DNA of 33,159 bases from an uncultured Acetatifactor sp. GTDB taxonomy: Bacteria > Bacillota > Clostridia > Lachnospirales > Lachnospiraceae. The DNA lies in contig CAJUTJ010000026.1 in assembly GCA_910589655.1 (NCBI GenBank), positions 1 to 33,159 on the forward strand, read 5' to 3'. This document shows positions 7,620-15,925 of the stretch, in pieces; position 1 is the first letter of the stretch; each line of letters begins with the position of its first letter. Under the pieces are notes generated by a model. That model was not told where the DNA came from. It saw only the letters and a program-made list of their open reading frames with translations, and did no database searches. The translations under genes and the position numbers were made by a program.

Positions 7620-8507
7620 ATGAATGAAATGACGGCGATGTTTTATACAACAATAGAAAATGTGTTGGAAAAGGATGAGCGTGCGGTTGTTATATTGGGC
7701 GTTTCGGGCGTGGGAATTTGCGTGGATCTTTCTCAAAAATTTCCCGGGCGCTTTATTGATGCCGGTATAATGGAACAGTCGATTATAGGCATTGCGTCGG
7801 GGATGTCGGCAGCGGGTCTGATTCCGATTGTTTACGGACAGTCAACCTTTATGATAGAGCGTGCGTATGAACAGCTTAAAGTGGACTTCGGATATCAGAA
7901 ACTGGGCGGCAATATTGTTGTATACGGCGGCAGTACGGAATTCGGAACATTAGGTGCAACACACTGTTGCCCGGCAGCCTTATCTGTATTATCCATGATA
8001 CCGGGAATGGAGATTGTAGTTCCGGGCAGACCTGACGAATTCGGCTCTCTTTTTTCCGAGACATATGATAACGGAAATCCTACGGTATACAGGACGTCTT
8101 TGTTCTGCAATTCTTATCAGCAGCCGATTGCTTTTGGCAAAGCCAATGTCGTAAAGAAAGGAAGTAAGGCCACCGTGTTGGCCGTAGGGCCGATGCTGGA
8201 ACTGGCTATGCGCGCATTGCAGGATGAGGATGTTACAATCTTGTACTATACGACGGTTTCACCTTTTGATGCGGGTACTTTGCAGGAAAATTATGTGAAT
8301 GACCGGCTTCTGCTTATGGAACCGGCCTATCAAGGCGGTATACTGCCGCAGGCGGCAAAGGCATTGCATGGCGAAAAAGTAAAAATGGATTTCGTGGGAT
8401 ATCCTCATGAATTTATTACAAATCATGGATATGTGGTAGAGAATGCACCCATGTATGGGATGACGGCCGAGGCAGTGAGGGCGAAATATAAGGAATTGAT
8501 TCGGTAG
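7620..8507 (+). CDS. Transketolase-like enzyme 2, C-terminal subunit
   Basis: 295 residues, starting two bases after the N-half stop. FIDAGIMEQSIIGIASGMSAAG carries the catalytic-type Glu52. YGQSTFMIERAYEQLKVDFGYQ and GATHCCPAALSVLSMIPGM follow the family pattern. The C-terminal domain is shorter than that of enzyme 1 and lacks the VEEHN block; LLLMEPAYQGGILPQAAKAL stands in its place. This suggests another acceptor or donor. Together with 6847-7617 it forms the second split transketolase of the operon. Confidence 0.83.
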   Translation: MNEMTAMFYTTIENVLEKDERAVVILGVSGVGICVDLSQKFPGRFIDAGIMEQSIIGIASGMSAAGLIPIVYGQSTFMIERAYEQLKVDFGYQKLGGNIVVYGGSTEFGTLGATHCCPAALSVLSMIPGMEIVVPGRPDEFGSLFSETYDNGNPTVYRTSLFCNSYQQPIAFGKANVVKKGSKATVLAVGPMLELAMRALQDEDVTILYYTTVSPFDAGTLQENYVNDRLLLMEPAYQGGILPQAAKALHGEKVKMDFVGYPHEFITNHGYVVENAPMYGMTAEAVRAKYKELIR

Positions 8508-8515
8508 GTGATAAG

Positions 8516-9430
8516 ATGCGGGTAGGAGTGACCGGCGGCGTCGGATTTATAGGGCAGTATTTAATCAGGGACTACGGAGATGACTATGATTTTGTGGTTC
8601 CCGTAAGAGATAAAAGCAGAAGCGTCAGGATAGAGACGGGCGCAAGGATGATAGAAAGCGATTACACGGTTGACAGTTTAAAAAATGCCTTGCAGGGTTG
8701 TGATGCCGTGATTCATTTGGCGGCAAAAGGTATGCCAAAGAGCAGGATTCCTCTTAAGATGGAGGATTATATGCCTAATGTTACAGCCAGCGCCAATATT
8801 TTTGAGGCTTGTAAGGAAATCGGGATTACGAATATAATAAACGTATCTTCTAAAGCTGTATGGGGTGAGCAGGCAGAGCCGGATCTGTTAAGCGAAGAGG
8901 AAGCGCCGAGACCGGGGGATGAGTATGGCGTAAGCAAGCTGTGCGGCGAAGCGCTTGCCGGATTTTATAATGACGTATACAGGATGAAAATCAAAAGCTA
9001 CAGAATGGGAGAGGTATGCGGCCTTGATTTGAGCAGGGGAATGCTGAACCCGTTTTGGAAGGTTCTTTTAAATGCTTCTGTCAACGGAAAACCGATACCG
9101 ATTTACGGCAGAGGAATCGGCGGCCGTGATTTGATTTATGTGAAGGATGTTACAAGAGCTTTGGCCGCAGGTCTTGATAAAGACGGAAAAGGCATATACA
9201 ATATAGGTTCCGGCCGGATAACCACAAACATGGAAATAGCGGAAGCTTTTTGCAAAGTTTTTAAGAATGAGGCCGGAATAGAGTCATATCCCGAAAAAGA
9301 AGAGTGGGGAACAACAAAGTGCTTGGATGTCGAGAAAGCAAAACGGGAATTAGGGTTTGAAGCCGGTTATGATTTATTCCGGATCGTAGAGGATATAAAA
9401 CGGGAATATAACAATCTCGAAATAATGTAA
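8516..9430 (+). CDS. NAD-dependent epimerase/dehydratase (extended SDR, nucleotide-sugar type)
   Basis: 304 residues. The N-terminal VTGGVGFIGQYL is the NAD-binding glycine motif, AVIHLAAKG follows, then NVSSKAVWG, and YGVSKLCGE carries the Tyr-x3-Lys pair. GRDLIYVKDVTRAL and YNIGSGRITTNMEIA are typical of nucleotide-sugar epimerases and 4,6-dehydratases. The expected substrate is an NDP-sugar or related phosphosugar. It is followed 22 bases later by a methyltransferase gene and lies in the sugar-tailoring half of the operon. Exact reaction (epimerase, reductase or dehydratase) cannot be read from the motifs. Confidence 0.85.
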   Translation: MRVGVTGGVGFIGQYLIRDYGDDYDFVVPVRDKSRSVRIETGARMIESDYTVDSLKNALQGCDAVIHLAAKGMPKSRIPLKMEDYMPNVTASANIFEACKEIGITNIINVSSKAVWGEQAEPDLLSEEEAPRPGDEYGVSKLCGEALAGFYNDVYRMKIKSYRMGEVCGLDLSRGMLNPFWKVLLNASVNGKPIPIYGRGIGGRDLIYVKDVTRALAAGLDKDGKGIYNIGSGRITTNMEIAEAFCKVFKNEAGIESYPEKEEWGTTKCLDVEKAKRELGFEAGYDLFRIVEDIKREYNNLEIM

Positions 9431-9452
9431 GGAAAGAAAAGAGTGAAATAGC

Positions 9453-10436
9453 ATGAATGAAATTCGTGTAGTACTGTTTGGAACTGGCGCTCTCAGTAAA
9501 TTATTGACGGAGCATTTAAGAGAGCGGATAAAAATAGTTGCCTATCTGGTTACCGGAACGAATGAGGATATTAACGGCATTCCGACGATCTCATTAGAGA
9601 AGCTGCACGAGGTAGAATACGACTATATAGTAGTGGCTTTCGGCAATACGATGAAAGGGATTGAGATTTTGGAAAAGGCAGCAGTGCCAAAAGACAAAAT
9701 CGTAGGCTACGCTTATACCGGATTATCTTATGAAGAGAATCTGATTCAAAAAGAGTGTGAGAGGACTGTGTGGGAAAAACTGCGCAGTGAGAAAATCCCT
9801 GAGCTGTTTGACATCCCGGCAAAAGAGTATTATGTGTGCGCCATGAACATTTTAGAAAACAGGGATGTTATAAACAGAGACTTTGTGAGGGAGCAGACGT
9901 TGGCTTTTCTTGCAGAGGAAATAAACAGGCGGAATATAAAGGGAAATGTTGCGGAGATAGGGGTATCCAAAGGTGAATTTGCCCAAAAGATTAATTTGCT
10001 TTTTCCGAACCGTAAGCTGTATTTGTTTGATACCTTTGAGGGATTGAGCGCTAAAGATAAAGACGCGGCGCTGAAAATGGGCTGGGGGGAAAAGCAATAT
10101 GCATTAGCCGAAATGGGGACACCGGTTGAAGAAGTGCTTCAGGTCATGCCTTACAGAGAGCAGTGTATTGTGAAAAAAGGGTACTTTCCGGAACTTTTTG
10201 ATTTAGAAGAGGAACTTGCATTTGTAAGTCTGGATATTGATTTTTATGACTCCACCAAAAAGGGATTGGAGGTAATATACCCGCGCCTTAGTAAGGGCGG
10301 ATATATCATGGTGCACGATTTCCATAATTTATCGTACACAGAGACCAGAAATGCGGTAATAGATTTTTGCGAGGCAAGCGGTGCGGCGTATGTCCCTATA
10401 CCTGATGTGGGAGGGACGGCCGTTATCGTTAAATAA
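9453..10436 (+). CDS. TylF/MycF-type O-methyltransferase with N-terminal nucleotide-binding-like domain
   Basis: 327 residues in two parts. Residues 1-90 (VVLFGTGALSKLLTEHL..., VAYLVTGT..., YDYIVVAFGN) look like the Rossmann-like N-terminal domain of PglD/NeuD proteins. From about 145 the SAM-dependent domain follows: VAEIGVSKGEFA (166-177), YLFDTFEGL, SLDIDFYDSTKKGL and GGYIMVHDFH. TylF and MycF methylate sugar hydroxyls of macrolides and need a divalent metal; the acidic residues in LDIDFYDS and HDF fit that. O-methylation of the sugar or another polar intermediate is the likely role. A 142-base gap with a large hairpin follows. Confidence 0.8.
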   Translation: MNEIRVVLFGTGALSKLLTEHLRERIKIVAYLVTGTNEDINGIPTISLEKLHEVEYDYIVVAFGNTMKGIEILEKAAVPKDKIVGYAYTGLSYEENLIQKECERTVWEKLRSEKIPELFDIPAKEYYVCAMNILENRDVINRDFVREQTLAFLAEEINRRNIKGNVAEIGVSKGEFAQKINLLFPNRKLYLFDTFEGLSAKDKDAALKMGWGEKQYALAEMGTPVEEVLQVMPYREQCIVKKGYFPELFDLEEELAFVSLDIDFYDSTKKGLEVIYPRLSKGGYIMVHDFHNLSYTETRNAVIDFCEASGAAYVPIPDVGGTAVIVK

Positions 10437-10502
10437 GGCGGGTATGCACCGTTCACCGGTGGTATGTGCTCTAAAGTATACTTGAGACATAAGTTTGGAA
10501 GT

Positions 10503-10575
10503 AAAATTCCAAATATTGATTGGTATGTGCGCAAAAGGGTGTGTAAACACCCCTCTTTAAGCGCACTGAGGAATA
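10503..10575 (+). repeat. Large intergenic hairpin, core shared with 29464-29546
   Basis: The core (10533-10558) contains gggtgtgtaaacaccc, a hairpin with a GTAA loop. It is enclosed by the exact outer arms gtgcgc (10527-10532) and gcgcac (10561-10566), and possibly by attcc/ggaat further out. The same core, with different outer arms, occurs after the ABC ATPase gene. It could act as a processing signal, an attenuator between the two methyltransferase genes, or a REP-like mobile hairpin. The ribosome site GAGG of the FkbM gene begins two bases after the outer arm. Confidence 0.65.
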
Positions 10576-10578
10576 TTA

Positions 10579-11667
10579 ATGATAAAGATTAAGAACGAAG
10601 AAAATATATTTGTACATGAAATACGAAAGGCGAGAAAGGAAGGAAAAAAGGTTTATATACTGGGTGCGGCGCTGGGAGCCGTTAGGATAGCCGGTGGGTT
10701 AAACTATAGAAATCTTGAATTTGATGCCTTTGTAGTAGATTCCGAATATTATAAAGAGGGAAGTATGCTGTTAGATAAACATATTTATTGTTTGGATGAT
10801 GTAATGGAAAGCGATTGCATTATCATAAGATCTATTGCAAATTATCCGAAGCTGGATAGCTTAAAAGAAAAAACATATCTTGTGGATGAAGATGTTTTAT
10901 CACTGAGTATGGTAGCGAGCGCCCCTTTTGACTATGAGTTTGTAAAAACGCATATAAATGAGTTTCAGTCTCTCTATGATATTTTACAGGATGATAAGAG
11001 CAGGCAGGTCATGGAAGCCTATCTCAACCAGAAAATCACAGGGCGGTTCAAAGAGATGGAGGCGGTATGGGACAAGCAGCAATACTTTGGGGGGGGGTAT
11101 AATCTTTCCGGAGTTGAGTGCATGGTTGATTGCGGAGCGTTTACAGGCGATTCTTTTTTGGCTTTCTGTGATGAATATGAAAGAATAACCGGAGTTAAAT
11201 TTAGAGGAAAGGCCTATCTGCTGGAACCGGATGAACATAATCAGCAGCAAATCAGAATGAACTGTCAAGATTCGGAAGCTGATATAAAATACCTGAAAAT
11301 CGGGGCATGGAATCAAGAGGGCACTTTGGCATTTCAATCGGATGAAAATCAGAGGGATGCGGGGAAAATTGACGATTCGGGTAATGTTATCATTCAGGTT
11401 GATACAATTGATCATATTGTAAGGAATGATAAAGTCGGTTTTATTAAAATGGATATTGAAGGGGCAGAATTAAATGCACTCAAAGGAGCGGCGGGAACGA
11501 TAGTCAGAGACCGTCCCATATTGGCGGTGTGCGTCTATCATAAGAGAGAAGATTTGCTTGAAATTCCCGAATATATACATAGTTTATATGACGGCTACCG
11601 ATTTTATATCAGAGCATACGGCGGTCCGTATTCCATTGAGTTGGTATTGTTTGCAGTAGCAGAATAA
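10579..11667 (+). CDS. FkbM-family methyltransferase with N-terminal Rossmann-like domain
   Basis: 362 residues. Residues about 24-80 (KVYILGAALGAVRIAGGL...AFVVDSEYYKEG) form a PglD-like N-terminal segment. From about 182 the FkbM domain is clear: MVDCGAFTGDS, YLLEPDEHN, GAWNQEGTLAF, VDTIDHI, GFIKMDIEGAELNALKGA and ILAVCVYHK. FkbM proteins are SAM-dependent O-methyltransferases common in polysaccharide and natural-product loci. It shares the two-domain plan with the preceding TylF-type protein, though the catalytic parts differ. AAAGGAG at the stop codon serves the next gene, so the operon continues. Confidence 0.83.
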   Translation: MIKIKNEENIFVHEIRKARKEGKKVYILGAALGAVRIAGGLNYRNLEFDAFVVDSEYYKEGSMLLDKHIYCLDDVMESDCIIIRSIANYPKLDSLKEKTYLVDEDVLSLSMVASAPFDYEFVKTHINEFQSLYDILQDDKSRQVMEAYLNQKITGRFKEMEAVWDKQQYFGGGYNLSGVECMVDCGAFTGDSFLAFCDEYERITGVKFRGKAYLLEPDEHNQQQIRMNCQDSEADIKYLKIGAWNQEGTLAFQSDENQRDAGKIDDSGNVIIQVDTIDHIVRNDKVGFIKMDIEGAELNALKGAAGTIVRDRPILAVCVYHKREDLLEIPEYIHSLYDGYRFYIRAYGGPYSIELVLFAVAE

Positions 11668-11679
11668 AGGAGCGTATTG

Positions 11680-12789
11680 ATGATGCAGGATAAGATACTG
11701 GTCACCCGGTCTTCTATGCCGCCATATGAAGAATATATTGAAGCGATCAAGCCTTTATGGGAGACGCATTGGCTGACCAATATGGGACAATATCATCGGG
11801 AACTGGAGGAACGTTTAAAGGAATATCTTGGAGTACCGGAAGTATCTCTGATGGTAAACGGGCATATGGCGTTGGAATTGGCGATTCAGGCGTTTGATTT
11901 TCCGGCGGGGGCTGAGGTTATCACCACTCCCTTTACGTTTATTTCCACCACCCATGCCATTGTGAGAAATCGTCTGCAGCCTGTTTTCTGCGATATTAAG
12001 CCGGAAGACGGAACGATGGATGAAACGCAGATTGAAAGTCTTATTACGGATCGTACCGTCGCCATCGTTCCGGTACATGTATATGGAAATGTCTGCAATG
12101 TGGAGAAAATTCAGGAGATTGCGGCGAAGCACCATTTAAAGGTTATTTACGATGCTGCCCATGCTTTCGGAGTAAAATATAAGGGACAGGGAATCGGAAA
12201 CTACGGAGACGTTTCCGTTTTCAGCTTTCATGCGACGAAGGTGTTCAATACAATCGAAGGCGGCGCTGCGGCATTTTCGGATTCCGGCATATATAAAAAA
12301 CTGGCTGACTTGAAGAATTTCGGTATCCGCGGCGAGGAACTTGTGACGGGGATCGGCGCCAATGCGAAGATGAATGAATTTGCGGCGATTATGGGATTGT
12401 GTAATCTCAATCACATCTCATACTATATTGAAGAGAGAAAAAAGAGATTCGAGGTTTATGAGAGCGGTCTGGCAAAGATCAAGGGAGTACGATTGCTGAA
12501 TCAAGAGAAAGACACCATCCGGAATTATTCCTATATGCCCATTGTCGTAGAAGACGAGTATCCCATGAGCAGAGATGAGCTGTATTGCAAACTGAAAGAT
12601 AACAATATTTTTGCGCGGAAATACTTCTATCCCCTGACATCGGATCAGGATTGCATCAGGAATCAATGTAAAGAAGCGGAGCTTAAGTGCGCCCGGAGGA
12701 TATCGGAAAGAGTTTTGACGTTACCGTTTTACCCGACCTTGGGCATTGAAGTAATCAATACTATTTTACGGTTCATCGGAAACGTGTAA
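11680..12789 (+). CDS. DegT/DnrJ/EryC1-family sugar aminotransferase (PLP)
   Basis: 369 residues from ATG 11680, seven bases after AAAGGAG; the TTG at 11677 is too close. Opening blocks are PPYEEYIEAIKPLWETHWLT and LMVNGHMALELAIQAF. The body has ITTPFTFISTTHAI, VPVHVYGN, YDAAHAFG and SFHATKVFNTIEGG with the PLP-binding Lys187. The N-terminal pattern resembles VioA-like enzymes that aminate NDP-4-keto-6-deoxysugars at C4, but position specificity cannot be read. It is the last gene of the operon. Its product would be an amino sugar that the acyltransferase at 782-1465 could acylate, which ties both ends of the operon together. No terminator is evident downstream. Confidence 0.87.
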   Translation: MMQDKILVTRSSMPPYEEYIEAIKPLWETHWLTNMGQYHRELEERLKEYLGVPEVSLMVNGHMALELAIQAFDFPAGAEVITTPFTFISTTHAIVRNRLQPVFCDIKPEDGTMDETQIESLITDRTVAIVPVHVYGNVCNVEKIQEIAAKHHLKVIYDAAHAFGVKYKGQGIGNYGDVSVFSFHATKVFNTIEGGAAAFSDSGIYKKLADLKNFGIRGEELVTGIGANAKMNEFAAIMGLCNLNHISYYIEERKKRFEVYESGLAKIKGVRLLNQEKDTIRNYSYMPIVVEDEYPMSRDELYCKLKDNNIFARKYFYPLTSDQDCIRNQCKEAELKCARRISERVLTLPFYPTLGIEVINTILRFIGNV

Positions 12790-12905
12790 AATGATGAAAA
12801 TGACGCCGTCGGAAATCTGCCTTGACACAAATATCGGGCACTGATATTCACCGTTATTTCCGCAATGCAGTACTGGAATGGGTGCGGCGGAACCCGAAAT
12901 TTCTG

Positions 12906-12934
12906 TTGACAGAAGGGTCCTGCAAAGCTAGACT
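12906..12934 (+). promoter_or_regulatory. Probable sigma-A promoter for the arabinofuranosidase gene
   Basis: TTGACA (12906-12911) is followed after 17 bases by TAGACT (12929-12934), about 90 bases before the GH51 start codon. A second TTGACA lies at 12822-12827 with a weaker -10. The region 12790-13021 otherwise holds only a possible decayed coding remnant. Confidence 0.55.
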
Positions 12935-13021
12935 GAAATAAGCGGAAGTATGTAAGAAAAAATGCCGCATATGGAATAAGCAGCCGAAGACGATAACCGG
13001 CATAAAATCAGGAGGATAACT

Positions 13022-14518
13022 ATGGCAAAATTGTATGTGAATCCCAAAGTAAAGAAGGGACATATCAACCCGGAGCTTCAGGGACATTTTTCGGAGCATT
13101 TGGGAAGATGCATTTATGAGGGGCTCTATGTGGGAGAAGATTCCGATATTCCCAATGAAAACGGTATGCGTAAAGATGTGGTAGAGGCTTTGAAGGAGAT
13201 TCAGGTGCCTGTGCTGCGCTGGCCGGGAGGCTGCTTTGCGGATGAGTATCATTGGAAAGACGGTATCGGTCCCAAGGAAAAGCGCAAGAAGATGATTAAC
13301 ACACATTGGGGCGGCGTGGTGGAGGACAATAGTTTCGGCACCCATGAATTTATGGAATTGTGCAGACAGCTCGGGTGCAAGACCTATATTAACGGTAATC
13401 TGGGAAGCGGCACGGTTCAGGAGATGAGTGAGTGGGTGGAGTACATGACTTTTGACGGAGTGTCCCCCATGGCAGATCTCAGAAAAGAAAACGGTCACGA
13501 AGAGCCTTGGAAGGTGGATTATTTCGGTGTAGGAAATGAAAACTGGGGCTGCGGCGGCAATATGCGCCCTGAGTTTTACGGAGATATGTACCGCAGATAC
13601 CAGACCTATGTGCGCAGCTACAACTCCAAACAGCCTGTCTCCAAAATTGCCTGCGGCGCCAATGCGGATGATTACCACTGGACGGATAAAGTGCTGGAAG
13701 CTACCTTTGACAACGGGAACGGTTTTATGAACGGACTGTCCTTACATTATTATACGCTGCCCACGGGAGACTGGAGTAAAAAGGGATCCGCTCTGGAATT
13801 TGACGATAAGAGCTGGTATCGCACCCTGAAGGCAACGCTTAAGATGGAAACTTTGATTAAGCGCCACAGTGCGATTATGGATCAGTATGACCCTGAGAAG
13901 AAAATCGGCATGGTTATTGACGAGTGGGGTACATGGTATGACGTGGAACCCGGTACAAATCCCGGCTTCCTTTATCAGCAGAACACCATGAGGGACGCTC
14001 TGGTGGCAGGCATCAACCTGAACCTGTTCAACAAAAACTGTGACCGTGTGAAAATGGCTAATATTGCCCAGATGGTAAACGTGCTGCAGTCGGTGATCCT
14101 TACGGAAGGGGAGAAAATGGTTAAGACTCCTACATGGCATGTCTTTTCCCTTTATAAAGCCCATCAGGACGGGGAATTGGTGGAATCTTCCATTGAGACG
14201 CAGGCAGTGGGCGTGGAGAAGGAATATGAGATTCCCGACCTGTCGGAATCTGTCTCTTTGGGGAAGGACGGCAAGCTCCATGTTACGTTGACCAATGCTT
14301 CTCTGACGGAGGATAAGGAAATCGAAGGAGTATTTGCCGAGACGGATATAAAGTCGGTAAAGGCTATGATTTTGACAAACGAAATGCATGCACATAATAC
14401 ATTCGAGAATCCCGATACAGTACATACCGCAGAGTTTGAGAAGATAACCGTGTCCGGCAGCAAGGTGAAATTTACCATACCGGCATGTAGTGTGATGCAT
14501 GTGGAAGTGGAAATATAA
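13022..14518 (+). CDS. abfA: Alpha-N-arabinofuranosidase, glycoside hydrolase family 51
   Basis: 498 residues, full GH51 length, with GGAGG six bases before the ATG. The N-terminus has GHFSEHLGRCIYEGLYVG and LRWPGGCFADEYHWKDGIG. The acid/base Glu is in GVGNENWGCGG (Glu173) and the nucleophile Glu in IDEWGTWYD (Glu301). A beta-sandwich C-terminal domain completes the family plan. No signal peptide is present, so it acts in the cytosol on imported arabino-oligosaccharides, releasing terminal arabinose. It is separated from the biosynthetic operon by its own promoter and is probably unrelated to it. The following serine hydrolase gene is 91 bases away and likely co-transcribed. Confidence 0.95.
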   Translation: MAKLYVNPKVKKGHINPELQGHFSEHLGRCIYEGLYVGEDSDIPNENGMRKDVVEALKEIQVPVLRWPGGCFADEYHWKDGIGPKEKRKKMINTHWGGVVEDNSFGTHEFMELCRQLGCKTYINGNLGSGTVQEMSEWVEYMTFDGVSPMADLRKENGHEEPWKVDYFGVGNENWGCGGNMRPEFYGDMYRRYQTYVRSYNSKQPVSKIACGANADDYHWTDKVLEATFDNGNGFMNGLSLHYYTLPTGDWSKKGSALEFDDKSWYRTLKATLKMETLIKRHSAIMDQYDPEKKIGMVIDEWGTWYDVEPGTNPGFLYQQNTMRDALVAGINLNLFNKNCDRVKMANIAQMVNVLQSVILTEGEKMVKTPTWHVFSLYKAHQDGELVESSIETQAVGVEKEYEIPDLSESVSLGKDGKLHVTLTNASLTEDKEIEGVFAETDIKSVKAMILTNEMHAHNTFENPDTVHTAEFEKITVSGSKVKFTIPACSVMHVEVEI

Positions 14519-14609
14519 GGCATTTTCCGTAGTTTGTCTGCAAAGAATCGAGACGGTGAAACGGCTGCAAAGTACTTGAACATAAGCATGTTGGAGGCAG
14601 GGGGCTGCA

Positions 14610-15785
14610 ATGTTTGAATATAAAGAAATTATGGATAAACTGATTGCCGGAGAGGTGGCGGAGGGCGGCGTAAAGGGCGCCAGTGCGCTTGTGCTGCACA
14701 AGGGGAAGGAAATCTACTATAATGCTTTTGGCTTTGCCGACGCGGAGCGGGGCATCCCTATGCAGCGGGACACCATTATCCATCTGTATTCCATGACCAA
14801 ACCTGTTACGGCGGCAGCCGTCATGATTCTGGCGGAGCGGGGGGAGCTGGATGTGTGGGACGAGGCATCCCGCTATTTCCCCGAATTCCGGAATTCCACG
14901 GTGTGGAGCGATGACGGTCAGTGTGAGATTCCCGCCGAAAGAGAGATTACCATATGGGATCTCTTAAATATGACATCGGGAATTCCCTATCCGGACGGGG
15001 CTCATGAACCCGGCAGGCGCATGAACAAGGTGTTGAGGGAGCTGATTGCCCGGAGAGAGCGGGGGGAGATCGTGGATACGCAGGAGTATGTACGGCAGAT
15101 CGCCGCGGTGCCTCTTTGCTTTCAGCCCGGAAACAGGTGGATGTACGGATTTTCCGCAGATATATTGGGCGGGATTATAGAAGTGGTTTCGGGTAAGAAA
15201 TTCGGGCGGTTTCTGCGGGAAGAGATTTTTGAGCCTTTGGGTATGGCGGATACCGGATTCTTTGTGCCGAAGGAAAAGCTGGGACGGTTCGCCCAATATT
15301 ATGATATGACACCGGAGGGTGAGCTAAAGATACATACGGGCAGCCACTTAGGCGAGTATTACGGGGAGGATGTGGCGTTTGAATCGGGAGGGGCAGGACT
15401 GGTTTCCACTCTGGACGATTACGGCCGCTTTGCTTCCATGATGGTAGGGAAGGGAACCTATAACGGTAAGCGGATTCTGGGGCGTAAGACGGTGGAATTT
15501 ATGACAAGGAACCAACTGACGCCGGAGCAGAGAAGAAGCATGAACTGGTATAGCACAAAAGGGTATGGCTACGGCTGCCTGATGCGTGTGCTGATAGATC
15601 CCGCAGAGGCCGGAACCAATGCTTCCTTGGGAGAACATGGATGGGACGGCTGGACCGGAAATTACGTAACCATGGATCCATCGGAGGATTTGGTATTCCT
15701 GTATTTTATTCAGAGATGCGGGGCGGGAATGACGCCCATGGTACGGAAGCTGCGTTCCGCAACATACGGGGCGCTGAGGGAGTGA
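14610..15785 (+). CDS. Serine hydrolase, class C beta-lactamase/esterase family
   Basis: 391 residues with the SxxK motif in YSMTKPVT (Ser61, Lys64). A second-motif Tyr is in MYGFSADILGG (about Tyr179), and HGWDG near the C-terminus is a candidate third motif. No signal peptide is visible, so it is probably cytosolic. In this family such proteins are more often esterases or peptidases than true beta-lactamases. Its position behind an arabinofuranosidase suggests removal of ester groups from arabinoxylan fragments, but that is inference from context only. GGAGG lies 12 bases before the ATG. Confidence 0.85.
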   Translation: MFEYKEIMDKLIAGEVAEGGVKGASALVLHKGKEIYYNAFGFADAERGIPMQRDTIIHLYSMTKPVTAAAVMILAERGELDVWDEASRYFPEFRNSTVWSDDGQCEIPAEREITIWDLLNMTSGIPYPDGAHEPGRRMNKVLRELIARRERGEIVDTQEYVRQIAAVPLCFQPGNRWMYGFSADILGGIIEVVSGKKFGRFLREEIFEPLGMADTGFFVPKEKLGRFAQYYDMTPEGELKIHTGSHLGEYYGEDVAFESGGAGLVSTLDDYGRFASMMVGKGTYNGKRILGRKTVEFMTRNQLTPEQRRSMNWYSTKGYGYGCLMRVLIDPAEAGTNASLGEHGWDGWTGNYVTMDPSEDLVFLYFIQRCGAGMTPMVRKLRSATYGALRE

Positions 15786-15833
15786 CCGGCTGCAGTACTA
15801 GAATATCAATGGTAAGAATGTTAAGATAAAAGG

Positions 15834-15862
15834 AGACGGCTGAGAGATCAACCGTCTTTCTC
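15834..15862. terminator. Terminator hairpin between convergent genes
   Basis: agacggctga and tcaaccgtct pair with one mismatch around a GAGA loop, followed on the plus strand by TTCTC. On the minus strand the hairpin is followed by CCTTTTA. It can therefore end both the serine hydrolase transcript and the small minus-strand gene at 15926-16048. Confidence 0.65.
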
Positions 15863-15925
15863 ATGTACACAAATATGTAGGGAAAAGCTTTTCCTCTGCA
15901 TGAGTGTAATATGTTCCGGAGACAA

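Noticed and set aside
12854..13678. 274-codon minus-strand open frame
   Set aside because: It lies opposite the GH51 gene, whose motifs are unmistakable; the shadow frame has no family features.
13742..14701. 319-codon minus-strand open frame
   Set aside because: Opposite the GH51 and serine hydrolase genes; no ribosome site or recognisable motif.
14610..15785. Beta-lactam resistance gene
   Set aside because: The SxxK fold is shared by many esterases and peptidases; there is no signal peptide and the context is sugar degradation.
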